Source: Paracoccus sp. MC1862 (GTDB taxonomy: Bacteria > Pseudomonadota > Alphaproteobacteria > Rhodobacterales > Rhodobacteraceae). Taken from it: DNA of 64,000 nt. Positions 26,633-35,334 of the stretch are shown here, in pieces. The stretch spans positions 3,230,001 to 3,294,000 of the forward strand of contig NZ_CP067225.1 of the NCBI RefSeq assembly GCF_016617715.1. The letters run 5' to 3'. The notes under the pieces were generated by a model. That model was given only the letters and a program-made list of their open reading frames with translations, was not told the origin of the DNA and did not search any database. The position numbers and the translations under genes are program-made. Within the stretch, counting starts at the first letter, position 1; every line of letters starts with the position of its first letter.

Positions 26633-26718
26633 GCGGGGGTTTCACACCCCCGCGCCCCCGTGGGATATTTCGACGAAGAAGAACTTGCGGAGATTGTTCG
26701 CGCTGGTTCTTCTTCGTC
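26633..26718 (+). repeat. Composite intergenic repeat, copy 4, with an inverted half-copy
   Basis: GCGGGGGT-TTCAC-ACCCCCGC hairpin (26633-26653), then CCGTGGGATATTTCGAC and GAAGAAGAAC. Thirteen bases GACGAAGAAGAAC (26672-26684) recur inverted as GTTCTTCTTCGTC (26706-26718) after 21 bases. It lies between the convergent rhomboid-like and murJ genes. Confidence 0.65.
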
Positions 26719-26778
26719 CGGCTATCTTGGGATCGTCTTATACGACGATGGGGCAGAACCCCGGCCCGACACTGATCC

Positions 26779-28311
26779 TCAGCGCCGCCGCCGGACATTG
26801 GCGCGCAACTCGGCCGGGCTGATTGCGCCGGTCAGGAAGCTCAGCGCGAAATAACCCGCAGCACCCCCGAAAACGAGGATGGCGAGGTCGGGTATGTCGC
26901 CCTCGCCGTCCTGCGCCAGCCACCCTCGCACCACCCACAGCCCTGCCGCCATCAACGCCGAGGACAGGATGATCCGCGGCAGCCGGGCGCGCAGCCGCTG
27001 GTCCAGCCGCGCCGAAAGGCCCATGCCGCGCGTGCCCCACCAGAGCTGTCCGACCATGACCCAGGCGGCCACGGTCGTGCCCAGCGCGGCCGCCACGAAG
27101 CCGATCAGCGGCATCAGCCCCACCGCGACAACCGCGTTCACGATCATCGAATGAACCGCATAGCGGAAGGGTGTCCGCGTATCCTCGCGCGCGAAATATA
27201 GGGGCTGCAGGATCTTCTGCAGGACGAAGGCGGGCAGGCCCAAGGCATAGACGACCAGCGCCCGCGCGGTCATTGCCGTGTCATGGGCGTCGAAGGCGCC
27301 GCGCTCGAACAGCGTTGCCACCATGGGCACCGCGATCACGGCGATGGCGAAGGCGGCGGGCAGGGTCAGGAACATCCCGAACTCGGTCGCCCGCGACAGG
27401 GCCGACTGGCCGCCCGTCTCGTCGCCCGCCCGCAGGCGGCGGGACAGTTCCGGCAGCAGCACCACCGCCACCGCCGCCCCGACCACGCCCAGCGGCAGTT
27501 GATACAGCCGGTCGGAATAGCTGAGCCAGCCGATCGCGCCCTCGAAGAAGGACCCGACCTGCCGCCCCACCAGCAGGTTCACCTGCACGACGCCGCCCGC
27601 GAATATCGCCGGCAGCGCGATCGACAGAAGCCGGCGCATGTCGGGGGTCAGCCTCGGCCTGCCGGGCACAAAGCGCCAGCCGGTGCGCGAAGCGTCCCAC
27701 CAGACCAGCGCCAGTTGCGCCACCCCGGTGAGCGGCGTCGCCCAGGAAAGCGTCAGCCCCAGATCCCATCCCTGCCAGCGCCCCAGCAGCATGGCCAGGA
27801 TGAACAGCAGGTTCAGCAGCACGGGTGCGGCGGCCGCGACCCCGAAACGGCCATGGGCGTTCAGCACGCCCGAGATCATCGAGGCCAGCGAGATCAGCAG
27901 GATATAGGGAAATGTGATCCGCCCGTATTCCACCGCAAGGCCGAAGCGTTCATCGCCCGCGAAGCCCGCCGCCATCAGCCAGACCAGCCCCGGCATCAGG
28001 ATCATCGCGAGCGCCGAGAACACCGCGACCACGAAGCCCAGCCCGGCAAAGGCGTCGGCGGCGAAGCGCCGGGGGTCCTCGCCCGATTCCAGCTTCTTGG
28101 AAAACATCGGCACGAAGGCGGTGTTGAAGGCCCCTTCCGCGAAGAAGCGGCGGAACATGTTGGGCAGCGACAGGGCCACCAGAAAGGCCTCAGCCTGGGC
28201 GCCGGTGCCCAGCCAGGCGGCCATCAGGATGTCGCGCACAAAACCCGTCAGCCGGGACATGAAGGTCCAGAGGCCCACGGAGATGAACCCCCGCACCAGT
28301 CCGCCACGCAT
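26779..28311 (-). CDS. murJ: Lipid II flippase MurJ
   Basis: A 510-residue polytopic protein of the MOP/MviN family with about 14 membrane helices, which moves lipid II across the inner membrane for peptidoglycan assembly. Family motifs are SRLTGFVRDILMAAWLG at the N terminus, then LPNMFRRFFAEGAFNTAFVP, then PEITRxLR-like LPELSRRLRAG and VLQKILQPLYFAREDTRTPF. Start at 28311 is chosen from MRGGLVRGFISVG; the gene begins four bases after glnD ends, so the two are co-transcribed. Confidence 0.95.
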   Translation of the reverse strand: MRGGLVRGFISVGLWTFMSRLTGFVRDILMAAWLGTGAQAEAFLVALSLPNMFRRFFAEGAFNTAFVPMFSKKLESGEDPRRFAADAFAGLGFVVAVFSALAMILMPGLVWLMAAGFAGDERFGLAVEYGRITFPYILLISLASMISGVLNAHGRFGVAAAAPVLLNLLFILAMLLGRWQGWDLGLTLSWATPLTGVAQLALVWWDASRTGWRFVPGRPRLTPDMRRLLSIALPAIFAGGVVQVNLLVGRQVGSFFEGAIGWLSYSDRLYQLPLGVVGAAVAVVLLPELSRRLRAGDETGGQSALSRATEFGMFLTLPAAFAIAVIAVPMVATLFERGAFDAHDTAMTARALVVYALGLPAFVLQKILQPLYFAREDTRTPFRYAVHSMIVNAVVAVGLMPLIGFVAAALGTTVAAWVMVGQLWWGTRGMGLSARLDQRLRARLPRIILSSALMAAGLWVVRGWLAQDGEGDIPDLAILVFGGAAGYFALSFLTGAISPAELRANVRRRR

Positions 28312-28315
28312 GAAT

Positions 28316-31108
28316 TCAGGCCTCCGCTCGTTCCGCGCCTTCGCGTATCGCCTGATGCAACCTGCGTTCAAGGGCCTCTCGTTTCGCGGGCTGGGTCAGC
28401 TTCAGCCCGAAGGCGTCCTTGACGTAGAAGCTGTCCACCACCTGCGCGCCGTAGGTGGCGATCACGGCGCTGACGATCTGGATGTGGTTCGCGGCCAGCG
28501 TCCGCGTCAGGTCGTAAAGCAGCCCGGGCCGGTCGCGGGTGTCCACCTGGATGATCGTGTGGATCTCGGACCCCTCGTTGTCGAAGGTGACATGGGTCGG
28601 GAAGCGGAAGGCGCGGTCGCGCTTTTTCGGCTTGTCGCGCTCGGTCAGGGCGTCGCGGGGCACGACCTCTCCGGCCAGCGTGCGGAAGATCATGCGCTTG
28701 AGCTGGGGCAGGCGGTCGGACGCATAGGGCCGCCCTTCGGCATCCTGCACCCAGAACACGGCGGTCGCATAGCCGTCGCGCGTGGTATAGGTCCGCGCGT
28801 CCACCACGTTGGCGCCGACCAGCGCCAGCGCCCCTGCCAGACGCGAGAACAGCCCTGGATGGTCCGCCATGACAAAGGCCGCCCGCGTCGCGTCCCGCCG
28901 CAGGTCGGGGTCCAGGTCCATGCGGATCTCGTCGGCCGAGATGCCTTTCAGCAGCCGGGCGAAGACCTGCTGCGTGTCCGTGGGCAGCCCCTGCCAGTAG
29001 CTGTCGTAATGCCGCCTGACCTCGGCGCGGATGTCGGCGGGCGCCCAGCCTTGGGCGGTCAGCAGGTGGCGCAGGCTGCGGCGCGCCTCGTCCACGCGCT
29101 GCTCGCGGTTGACATCCTCAAGCCCGTTTTCCAGCACGTCCGCCGTCAGCCGGTGCAGCTTGCGCAGAAGCTCGGCCTTCCAGTTGTTCCAGGTGGTCGG
29201 CCCCACGCCCCGGATGTCGCAGACGGTCAGCACCGCCAGCAGGTCCAGCCTCTGGCGCGAGCGCACCGCTTTGGCGAAATCGCGCAGCGTGCGCGGGTCC
29301 GAGATGTCGCGCTTCTGCGCCACGTCCGACATGAGCAGGTGGTTGCGGATCAGCCATTCGACCAGTTCGATCCGCGCGGGGTCCAGCCCCAGGCGCTGGC
29401 ACACCCGCCGGGCGATCTGCGCCCCGATGATCGAGTGATCCTCGGGGCGTCCCTTGCCGATGTCGTGCAGCAGGGTGGCGAGGTAGATCACCGTCCGGTC
29501 CAGCTTGCCCTCGGCCATGACGGCGCTGACGATGGGCAGGTCCTCGACCAGTTCGCCCCGCTCGATCTGCGCCAGCGCCGCCACGCATTGGATCAGGTGC
29601 TCGTCCACCGTGTAGTGGTGATAGACGTTGAACTGCATCATCGCGACGATGCGCTCGAATTCGGGAATATAGGCGCCCAGCACGCCCAGTTCGTTCATCC
29701 GGCGCAGGGCGCGTTCCGGGTTGCCGTGCTTCAGCAGCAGGTCGAGGAAGATGCGCGCGGCCTCGGGGTCGGCGCGCATGGGCTCGTCGATGCGGTAAAG
29801 GTTCTGCGCCACCAGCCGCATCGCCTCGGGGTGGATCAGGATGCCGCTGCGCAGGGCTTCCTCGAAGACGCGCAGGATGTTCAGGGGATCGGCGAAGAAG
29901 CTGTCAGGATCGGCGATGGCAAGGCGCCCGGTTTCCACCCTGAAGCCTGCGGCGACCCTTGGCTTGCGGAACCGTTCCAGAAGGGTTGCGCGATACAGGT
30001 GGCGCTGTTCCAGCCCGGTCAGGAAGACGCGGGTCAACTCGCCCACGCGGGTGGCCTGACGGAAATAATCCTGCATGAAGATCTCGACCCCCCGCCGCCC
30101 GCCCGCGTCGCGGTAGCCCATGCGGCCCGCCACTTCGACCTGCATGTCGAAGCTGAGCTTTTCGACTGCGCGGCCGGCGACCAGATGCATGTGGCAGCGG
30201 ACGGCCCACAGGAAATCCTCGGCCGCCCAGAAGGTCGTGTGCTCGGCGCGGGTGAAATGGCCGGCGTCCACCAGCTCGATCGCGCGGTCCACTTGGTGGA
30301 TGTATTTGGCGATCCAGTAAAGCGTCTGCAGGTCGCGCAGCCCGCCCTTGCCTTCCTTGACGTTGGGTTCCAGCACATAGCGTCGGCCGCCCTGCCGGCG
30401 GTGGCGCTCCTTCCGCTCCTCCAGCTTGGCCTCGATGAACTGGGGCACCGTGCGCTCGAAGAGTTCCGGCCACAGGCGTTCGCGCAGGGTCTGCCCCAGC
30501 AGGGCGTCGCCGCAGACCAGCCGGTGTTCCAGCAGGCTGGTGCGGATGGTCATGTCGGCCTCGGCCAGCCGGATGCATTCGTCGATGGACCGCGTGGCCT
30601 GCCCGACCTTCAGCTTGAGATCCCACAGCATGTAGAGCATCGATTCGATGACGCTTTCGATCCAGCCGGTGGGTTTCCAGGGCAGCAGGAACAGCAGGTC
30701 CACGTCGGAATGGGGCGCCATCTCGCCACGCCCATAGCCGCCGACGGCCAGCACCGCCAGCCGCTCGCCCTCGGTCGGCGCGAGGTTCGGATGCAGGCGC
30801 ACGGTGGCGACATGGTGGATGGCGCGGACGGTGGCATCGGTCAGCTGCGCGATGGCGCGGACCGTCTCTCGCCCCTTGCGGGGGTGGCTGGCAAGGCCCG
30901 CGACGATGTCGGCCATCGCCTCGGCGCGGGCGGTGGACAGCAGCGCCACGGTGCGGGCACGGATCTCGCGCGGGTCGGTCAACCCCTGCAGCGCGGCGTC
31001 CAGCCCGATGATCGCGGATTCGCTGTCGAACAACGGATGCGCCCCGGGCAGGGCCGGGGCGCTCTGGATCGGCTGAACGGCGGCGCCGTCCTCTGCGGAT
31101 CGGATCAA
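28316..31108 (-). CDS. glnD: PII protein uridylyltransferase
   Basis: 930 residues, the standard length. GlnD adds or removes UMP on the nitrogen-regulatory PII proteins in response to glutamine. The nucleotidyltransferase site is AVGGYGRGEMAPHSDVDLLFL near residue 90-110. The HD hydrolase domain contains HHYTVDEH and LLHDIGKGRPEDHS in the middle. Two ACT glutamine-sensing domains lie at the C terminus (ADHPGLFSRLAGALALVGAN and DRPGLLYDLTRTLAANHI). It lies in an operon with the upstream LppC-like gene (2-base gap) and downstream murJ. Confidence 0.96.
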   Translation of the reverse strand: MIRSAEDGAAVQPIQSAPALPGAHPLFDSESAIIGLDAALQGLTDPREIRARTVALLSTARAEAMADIVAGLASHPRKGRETVRAIAQLTDATVRAIHHVATVRLHPNLAPTEGERLAVLAVGGYGRGEMAPHSDVDLLFLLPWKPTGWIESVIESMLYMLWDLKLKVGQATRSIDECIRLAEADMTIRTSLLEHRLVCGDALLGQTLRERLWPELFERTVPQFIEAKLEERKERHRRQGGRRYVLEPNVKEGKGGLRDLQTLYWIAKYIHQVDRAIELVDAGHFTRAEHTTFWAAEDFLWAVRCHMHLVAGRAVEKLSFDMQVEVAGRMGYRDAGGRRGVEIFMQDYFRQATRVGELTRVFLTGLEQRHLYRATLLERFRKPRVAAGFRVETGRLAIADPDSFFADPLNILRVFEEALRSGILIHPEAMRLVAQNLYRIDEPMRADPEAARIFLDLLLKHGNPERALRRMNELGVLGAYIPEFERIVAMMQFNVYHHYTVDEHLIQCVAALAQIERGELVEDLPIVSAVMAEGKLDRTVIYLATLLHDIGKGRPEDHSIIGAQIARRVCQRLGLDPARIELVEWLIRNHLLMSDVAQKRDISDPRTLRDFAKAVRSRQRLDLLAVLTVCDIRGVGPTTWNNWKAELLRKLHRLTADVLENGLEDVNREQRVDEARRSLRHLLTAQGWAPADIRAEVRRHYDSYWQGLPTDTQQVFARLLKGISADEIRMDLDPDLRRDATRAAFVMADHPGLFSRLAGALALVGANVVDARTYTTRDGYATAVFWVQDAEGRPYASDRLPQLKRMIFRTLAGEVVPRDALTERDKPKKRDRAFRFPTHVTFDNEGSEIHTIIQVDTRDRPGLLYDLTRTLAANHIQIVSAVIATYGAQVVDSFYVKDAFGLKLTQPAKREALERRLHQAIREGAERAEA

Positions 31109-31110
31109 GA

Positions 31111-32310
31111 TCAGAAACCGGCGCCGCGGAAGCTGCGGCTGGGCGGGTCGATGATGACAAGCTGCCCGTTCCGCAGGGTGGCGACCGCAAGCTGGCGCTG
31201 GTTGCCGCCGTCGGGCAGCAGGCGGAAGGCGCCCTGGATGCCGGCGAATCCGCTGCCGCGGGTCAGCCCGGCGGTGGTCACGGCATCGCGCCGCCCGGCG
31301 CGGACCTGCGCCGCGATGGCCGAAACCCCGTCATAGGCCAGCGTCGCGAATTCATGCGGCTGCTCGCCGAAGGCGGCGCGGTAGCGGGCGTTGAACTCGG
31401 CGATGCGAGGCAGGTCGGGGACCGCGAACCAGCCGTTCTGGAGTTGCGGCAGGCCGGCACGGTCGCTCGGGATGTCCCAGCGGGTCAGGCCCATCAACTG
31501 GATCGACTGCCCGCTCAGCCCGACATCCGCCAGCGCGCCGGTGATCTCGGGCAGAACGGCCACGTTGTTGCCGGTCAGAAAGATCGCCTGCGCCTGGTTG
31601 GCGGCCGCCGCCCGGGCGATGGTGGGGGCGATGCGGTCCATCTCGGCCCGCGTCGGCCCGTGGCCGGTCTTGCCGACGGTGGTCGCGCGGTTGCGGGCGA
31701 TGGCGCCCTCGATGGCATTGCCGCCGATCTGGCCTGCGACATCCGTCTCGTGGACGATGAGGAAGCGGCTGAGGCCCCGGTCCACTCCATAGGAGACCAG
31801 CCGGTTTGCGGTGTTCGCGAAGGTGTTGCCCAGCACGAACAGGTTGCCGCCGGCGATGTCGGCGTTGTTCGAGAATGACACGACGTTCACCCGCCCGCGC
31901 ACCGCATTGCCCACTGCATTGGCCGACTCCGCATGCAACGGTCCGACGATGACCTTGGCGCCCTCGCCGACCGCACGGTTCGCTTCCTGCACCGCGCGGG
32001 CCGCGTCGTCACCGCTTTCATAGACCCGCAGGTCGATGCGGGCGCCCTGCGCGTCGGCCACCGCCATCCGCGCCGCATTCGCCATCGACCGCGCCATGTA
32101 GTCGTAGTTCGGATCGCCCGAGCCGCCCGGCACCAGCAGCGCGACCTGCACCGGCTGTGACGGGTCGATGACCGGGCCGGTCTGCGGGCCGGAAGCCTGC
32201 TCCTGCACCGGCTCGCAGGCGGCAAGTGCCAGTGCCGAGACCAGCGCCGCCACGCGCATCAGAGGGCGGCGCCAAGACGCCGAGGCGGGCCGCAGGGGGA
32301 TGGAGACCAT
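31111..32310 (-). CDS. LppC/LpoA-like lipoprotein (penicillin-binding protein activator)
   Basis: A 399-residue lipoprotein with lipobox LALAAC near residue 30 after a signal peptide. The mature domain is a type I periplasmic binding fold, with VALLVPGGSGDPNYDYMARSM, VIVGPLHAESANAVGNAV and MGLTRWDIPSDRAG. It matches the YraM/LpoA-like family that activates class A penicillin-binding proteins in enterobacteria; alphaproteobacterial function is by analogy. Divergent from rsmI, the arrangement often seen for this pair. Confidence 0.85.
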   Translation of the reverse strand: MVSIPLRPASASWRRPLMRVAALVSALALAACEPVQEQASGPQTGPVIDPSQPVQVALLVPGGSGDPNYDYMARSMANAARMAVADAQGARIDLRVYESGDDAARAVQEANRAVGEGAKVIVGPLHAESANAVGNAVRGRVNVVSFSNNADIAGGNLFVLGNTFANTANRLVSYGVDRGLSRFLIVHETDVAGQIGGNAIEGAIARNRATTVGKTGHGPTRAEMDRIAPTIARAAAANQAQAIFLTGNNVAVLPEITGALADVGLSGQSIQLMGLTRWDIPSDRAGLPQLQNGWFAVPDLPRIAEFNARYRAAFGEQPHEFATLAYDGVSAIAAQVRAGRRDAVTTAGLTRGSGFAGIQGAFRLLPDGGNQRQLAVATLRNGQLVIIDPPSRSFRGAGF

Positions 32311-32410
32311 CGGGTGATTCCCTTGTTCTGGAATGCCGGTTCGGGCGGAAGGGTAGCCACAGTCCTTCCGCCGTGGCAACCTGACGCCCCGACCGGACGA
32401 AAGGCCGTTG

Positions 32411-33367
32411 ATGCGCGAAGACGAACGATCCGGCCGCCACGAGGCGGTTCCTCCAGGGGCCGAGCCTGCGCGCGTTCTCGCGGCCTCGGTCCTCGCCTCG
32501 CGACTTGATCCGGGGCTTTACCTTGTCGCAACGCCCATCGGGGCCGCGCGGGACATTACGCTGCGGGCGCTCGACGTGCTGAACGCCGCCGACCTGCTGG
32601 CGGCCGAGGACACCCGCACCCTGCGCCACCTGATGTCGATCCACGGGGTTCCGCTGCGCGGGCGGCGCATCCTTGCCTATCACGACCACAATGCCGACCG
32701 CGCCCGGCCCTCGATTCTGACCGCGATCAATGAGGGGCTTTCGGTCGCTTATTGCTCGGACGCGGGCACACCGCTGGTGGCCGATCCGGGGTTCCGGCTG
32801 TCGCGGGACGTGGCGGAGGCAGGGGGGCGGGTCCATGCCGTTCCTGGCGCCTCGGCCCTGCTGGCGGCGCTGACGGTGGCGGGGCTGCCGACGGACCGCT
32901 TTCTCTTTGCGGGCTTCGCGCCGTCGCAGAAGGGGGCGCGGCGGCGCTGGCTGGAACGGCAGGCGGGACTGGATGCGACGGTGGTGATATTCGAAAGCCC
33001 GCGGCGCGTTAAGGATATGTTGAAAGATCTCTGCGAGATCGACGGGGACCGTGATATCGCGGTTTGCAGGGAACTGACGAAGAAGTTCGAAGAGGTTCTG
33101 CGCGGACCCGCCCGGACGGTGATGGAGGCGATCCCCGAGGAGGGTTTGCGGGGCGAGGTCGTGGTGGTGATGGCGCCGGCTGGCGAGGTGGTAGCGGGCG
33201 ACGAGGCGGTTCGTGCCGCGCTTGCCTGTCGGCTGGGCAGGATGACCATGCGGGACGCAGCGGCCGAGGTGGCAGTTGCGGTCGGACGCCCGCGCAAGGA
33301 TGTGTATCGCATGGCCTTGGCCATGCAGGAGGAACGGGACGATGACGGTGCTGATGCCCTGGACTGA
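32411..33367 (+). CDS. rsmI: 16S rRNA cytidine-1402 2'-O-methyltransferase
   Basis: 318 residues of the tetrapyrrole-methylase fold, which methylates the ribose of C1402 in 16S rRNA. LYLVATPIGAARDITLRALDVL is the SAM site strand near residue 36, AEDTRTLRHLM follows, and SDAGTPLVADPGFRL is the conserved loop near residue 115. VVIFESPRRV and REL-T-KKFEE follow. Start at the ATG at 32411, preceded by AAAGG. It overlaps yraN by 26 bases. Confidence 0.95.
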   Translation: MREDERSGRHEAVPPGAEPARVLAASVLASRLDPGLYLVATPIGAARDITLRALDVLNAADLLAAEDTRTLRHLMSIHGVPLRGRRILAYHDHNADRARPSILTAINEGLSVAYCSDAGTPLVADPGFRLSRDVAEAGGRVHAVPGASALLAALTVAGLPTDRFLFAGFAPSQKGARRRWLERQAGLDATVVIFESPRRVKDMLKDLCEIDGDRDIAVCRELTKKFEEVLRGPARTVMEAIPEEGLRGEVVVVMAPAGEVVAGDEAVRAALACRLGRMTMRDAAAEVAVAVGRPRKDVYRMALAMQEERDDDGADALD

Positions 33368-33767
33368 TGCCGCAAGGCCTGCGCCGCGCCGTTCCGCTCA
33401 TGGCCGCGTGGCGCGCGGGATCGCCGCCCAGGCCAGCGGCCATGCGGCCGAGCGTCTGGTGGCAGACCGCTATGCCGGGCGCGGCTGCGAGATCCTGGAA
33501 CGCTGCTGGCGCAGCCCGGCGGGCGAGGTGGACCTGATCCTGCGCGACGGCGCCGCCATCGTCTTTGTCGAGGTCAAGAAATCCGGAACCCATGACATCG
33601 CCGCCCAGCGCATCTCGCGCCGGCAGATGGACCGGATCTGCCGGGCTGCGCTGCTGTATTCCGACCGCTTGCCCGGCGGATCGCTGACCGAGATGCGCTT
33701 CGACGCGGCCCTGGTGGATGCCTCCGGCCGGGTCGAGATCGTCGAGAACGCCTTCGGCCTGAACTGA
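33342..33767 (+). CDS. yraN: UPF0102 family protein YraN
   Basis: A 141-residue nuclease-like protein of unknown function. The family core is [25 protein letters not shown], then [20 protein letters not shown] with the PD-(D/E)xK-like acidic-Lys signature (E-V-D ... E-V-K). The pairing with rsmI is the classical one. The start at 33342 overlaps the end of rsmI by 26 bases and has AGGAGG nearby. Confidence 0.92.
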   Translation: MTVLMPWTDAARPAPRRSAHGRVARGIAAQASGHAAERLVADRYAGRGCEILERCWRSPAGEVDLILRDGAAIVFVEVKKSGTHDIAAQRISRRQMDRICRAALLYSDRLPGGSLTEMRFDAALVDASGRVEIVENAFGLN

Positions 33768-33837
33768 CCCTGTGCTTGCATCGCCCGGACGCCCGCGCCA
33801 GAACCGGGCGAGTTCAACCCCAGCCCCGGAGCCGACG

Positions 33838-34794
33838 ATGCCCCTCAAGGTCGCCCTGCAGATGGACCCGATCGAGAATGTCTCGATCTCGGCCGACTCG
33901 ACGTTCCGGATCGGGCTGGAAGCCGAAGCGAGGGGCCACAGCCTGTTCCAGTACACGCCCGACGCGCTGATCTTCGACGAAGGGCGGCTGTCCGCGCGCG
34001 GCCGCGACGTGACCCTGCGGCGGGAACAGGGCAACCACGTCACCTTCGGCGAATGGCGCACGGCCGACCTGACCGAGTTCGACGTCGTCTGGCTGCGCCA
34101 GGACCCGCCCTTCGACATGGGCTATGTCACCACCACGCATCTGCTGGACCGCATCCACCCTGACGTGCTGGTGGTGAACGATCCCTTCTGGGTCAGGAAC
34201 TCGCCGGAAAAGCTGTTCGTGCTGGATTTCCCCGACCTGACGCCCCCCACCATGATCGCCCGCGACGTCGAGGCGATCCGCGCCTTCCGCCAGCGCCATG
34301 ACGAGATCATCATCAAGCCGCTTTACGGCAACGGCGGGGCGGGGGTCTTCCACCTGCCGCAGGCCGATGCCAACCTCTCGGCGCTGCTCGAACTTTTCGG
34401 CGGCCTCAGCCGCGAGCCGGTGATCGTGCAGAAATACCTGCCCGCCGTGGTCAAGGGCGACAAGCGCGTGATCCTCGTGGACGGGGAACCGGTCGGCGCG
34501 ATCAACCGCATCCCGGCCGAGGGCGAGGCGCGGTCCAACATGCATGTCGGCGGCCGCCCCGAGAAGGTGGGCCTGACACAGCGCGAACGCGAGATCTGCG
34601 CCGCCATCGGCCCGGTCCTGCGTGAGAAGGGGCTGATCTTCGTCGGCATCGACGTGATCGACGGCTGGCTGACCGAGATCAACGTGACCTCGCCCACCGG
34701 CATCCAGGAGCTTGAGCGTTTCGATGGCATCAACGCCGCCGCCCTGATCTGGGAGGCGATCGAGCGCCGCCGCGCCTCTGCGCGGCAAGCCTGA
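33838..34794 (+). CDS. gshB: Glutathione synthase
   Basis: 318 residues. ATP-grasp enzyme joining gamma-glutamylcysteine and glycine. [17 protein letters not shown] at the start, [14 protein letters not shown], and [13 protein letters not shown], plus [20 protein letters not shown] and [18 protein letters not shown] C terminus, are all GshB hallmarks. It continues the rsmI-yraN gene group with a 70-base gap. Start ATG 33838 gives the normal family N terminus. Confidence 0.97.
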   Translation: MPLKVALQMDPIENVSISADSTFRIGLEAEARGHSLFQYTPDALIFDEGRLSARGRDVTLRREQGNHVTFGEWRTADLTEFDVVWLRQDPPFDMGYVTTTHLLDRIHPDVLVVNDPFWVRNSPEKLFVLDFPDLTPPTMIARDVEAIRAFRQRHDEIIIKPLYGNGGAGVFHLPQADANLSALLELFGGLSREPVIVQKYLPAVVKGDKRVILVDGEPVGAINRIPAEGEARSNMHVGGRPEKVGLTQREREICAAIGPVLREKGLIFVGIDVIDGWLTEINVTSPTGIQELERFDGINAAALIWEAIERRRASARQA

Positions 34795-35334
34795 CGACTC
34801 GCCGGACGAGGATGCGGGGTGGTGCAGACCCAGCCGCGCCGTGATCGGCATGGCGTCCCGGCCGGCTGACGGGGATCAACGCAAAGGCGCCAGCCGGCAT
34901 CGGGGGTTCCCGGCGCTCCGGCGATGACGCCGCCTGATCTGAAAGGTAACAAAGGTCGCGGCGCCATTGCTCCGCACTGTTCAAGCGGATGGTTGCCGCC
35001 ACCGGCCCGACACCGCGCCTTGACGCCTTTCTGCCCGCCCGGCCGCGTTATCGTGGTGTGCACAAGGTCAGCGCGTGGATGGCAGAACCCATGGAGGCCA
35101 ACGTGAGCTTCGTGCGAAGGGCGGGTCATCACCCGCCACATCCGTGTCCGTCCCCACGCGACATCGGAATTGCCGCGGCGGCATCTCTGCTTTCCGGCCC
35201 AGCGGGCAGATCGTGACCGGGCCGACGCTGACGAGCCTCGATGATTTTCAGGCGATTCTTGCCGATCAACGCCGGCCTTTAACGATTTTGAAAGGCTTTG
35301 TCCCTAAGCCGGTTCCGAACCGGACGGAGGGAAA
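34795..35334. other. 540-base stretch between gshB and comM with hairpins, no convincing gene
   Basis: No reading frame here resembles a protein. A perfect 7-bp hairpin GGCGGGT-CATC-ACCCGCC lies at 35120-35137. Another, CCGGTT-CCG-AACCGG, lies at 35309-35323, directly before the comM ribosome-binding site (GGAGG at 35326-35330). It may hold a small RNA or the comM leader; neither can be shown from sequence alone. Confidence 0.5.
35309..35323 (+). promoter_or_regulatory. Hairpin abutting the comM ribosome-binding site
   Basis: CCGGTT and AACCGG with a CCG loop, a perfect 6-bp stem ending two bases before the GGAGG. Its spacing could affect access of ribosomes. Confidence 0.3.

Noticed and set aside
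27914..31336. 1140-codon frame opposite glnD and murJ
   Set aside because: Same compositional bias and no domain features; opposite two well-supported genes.
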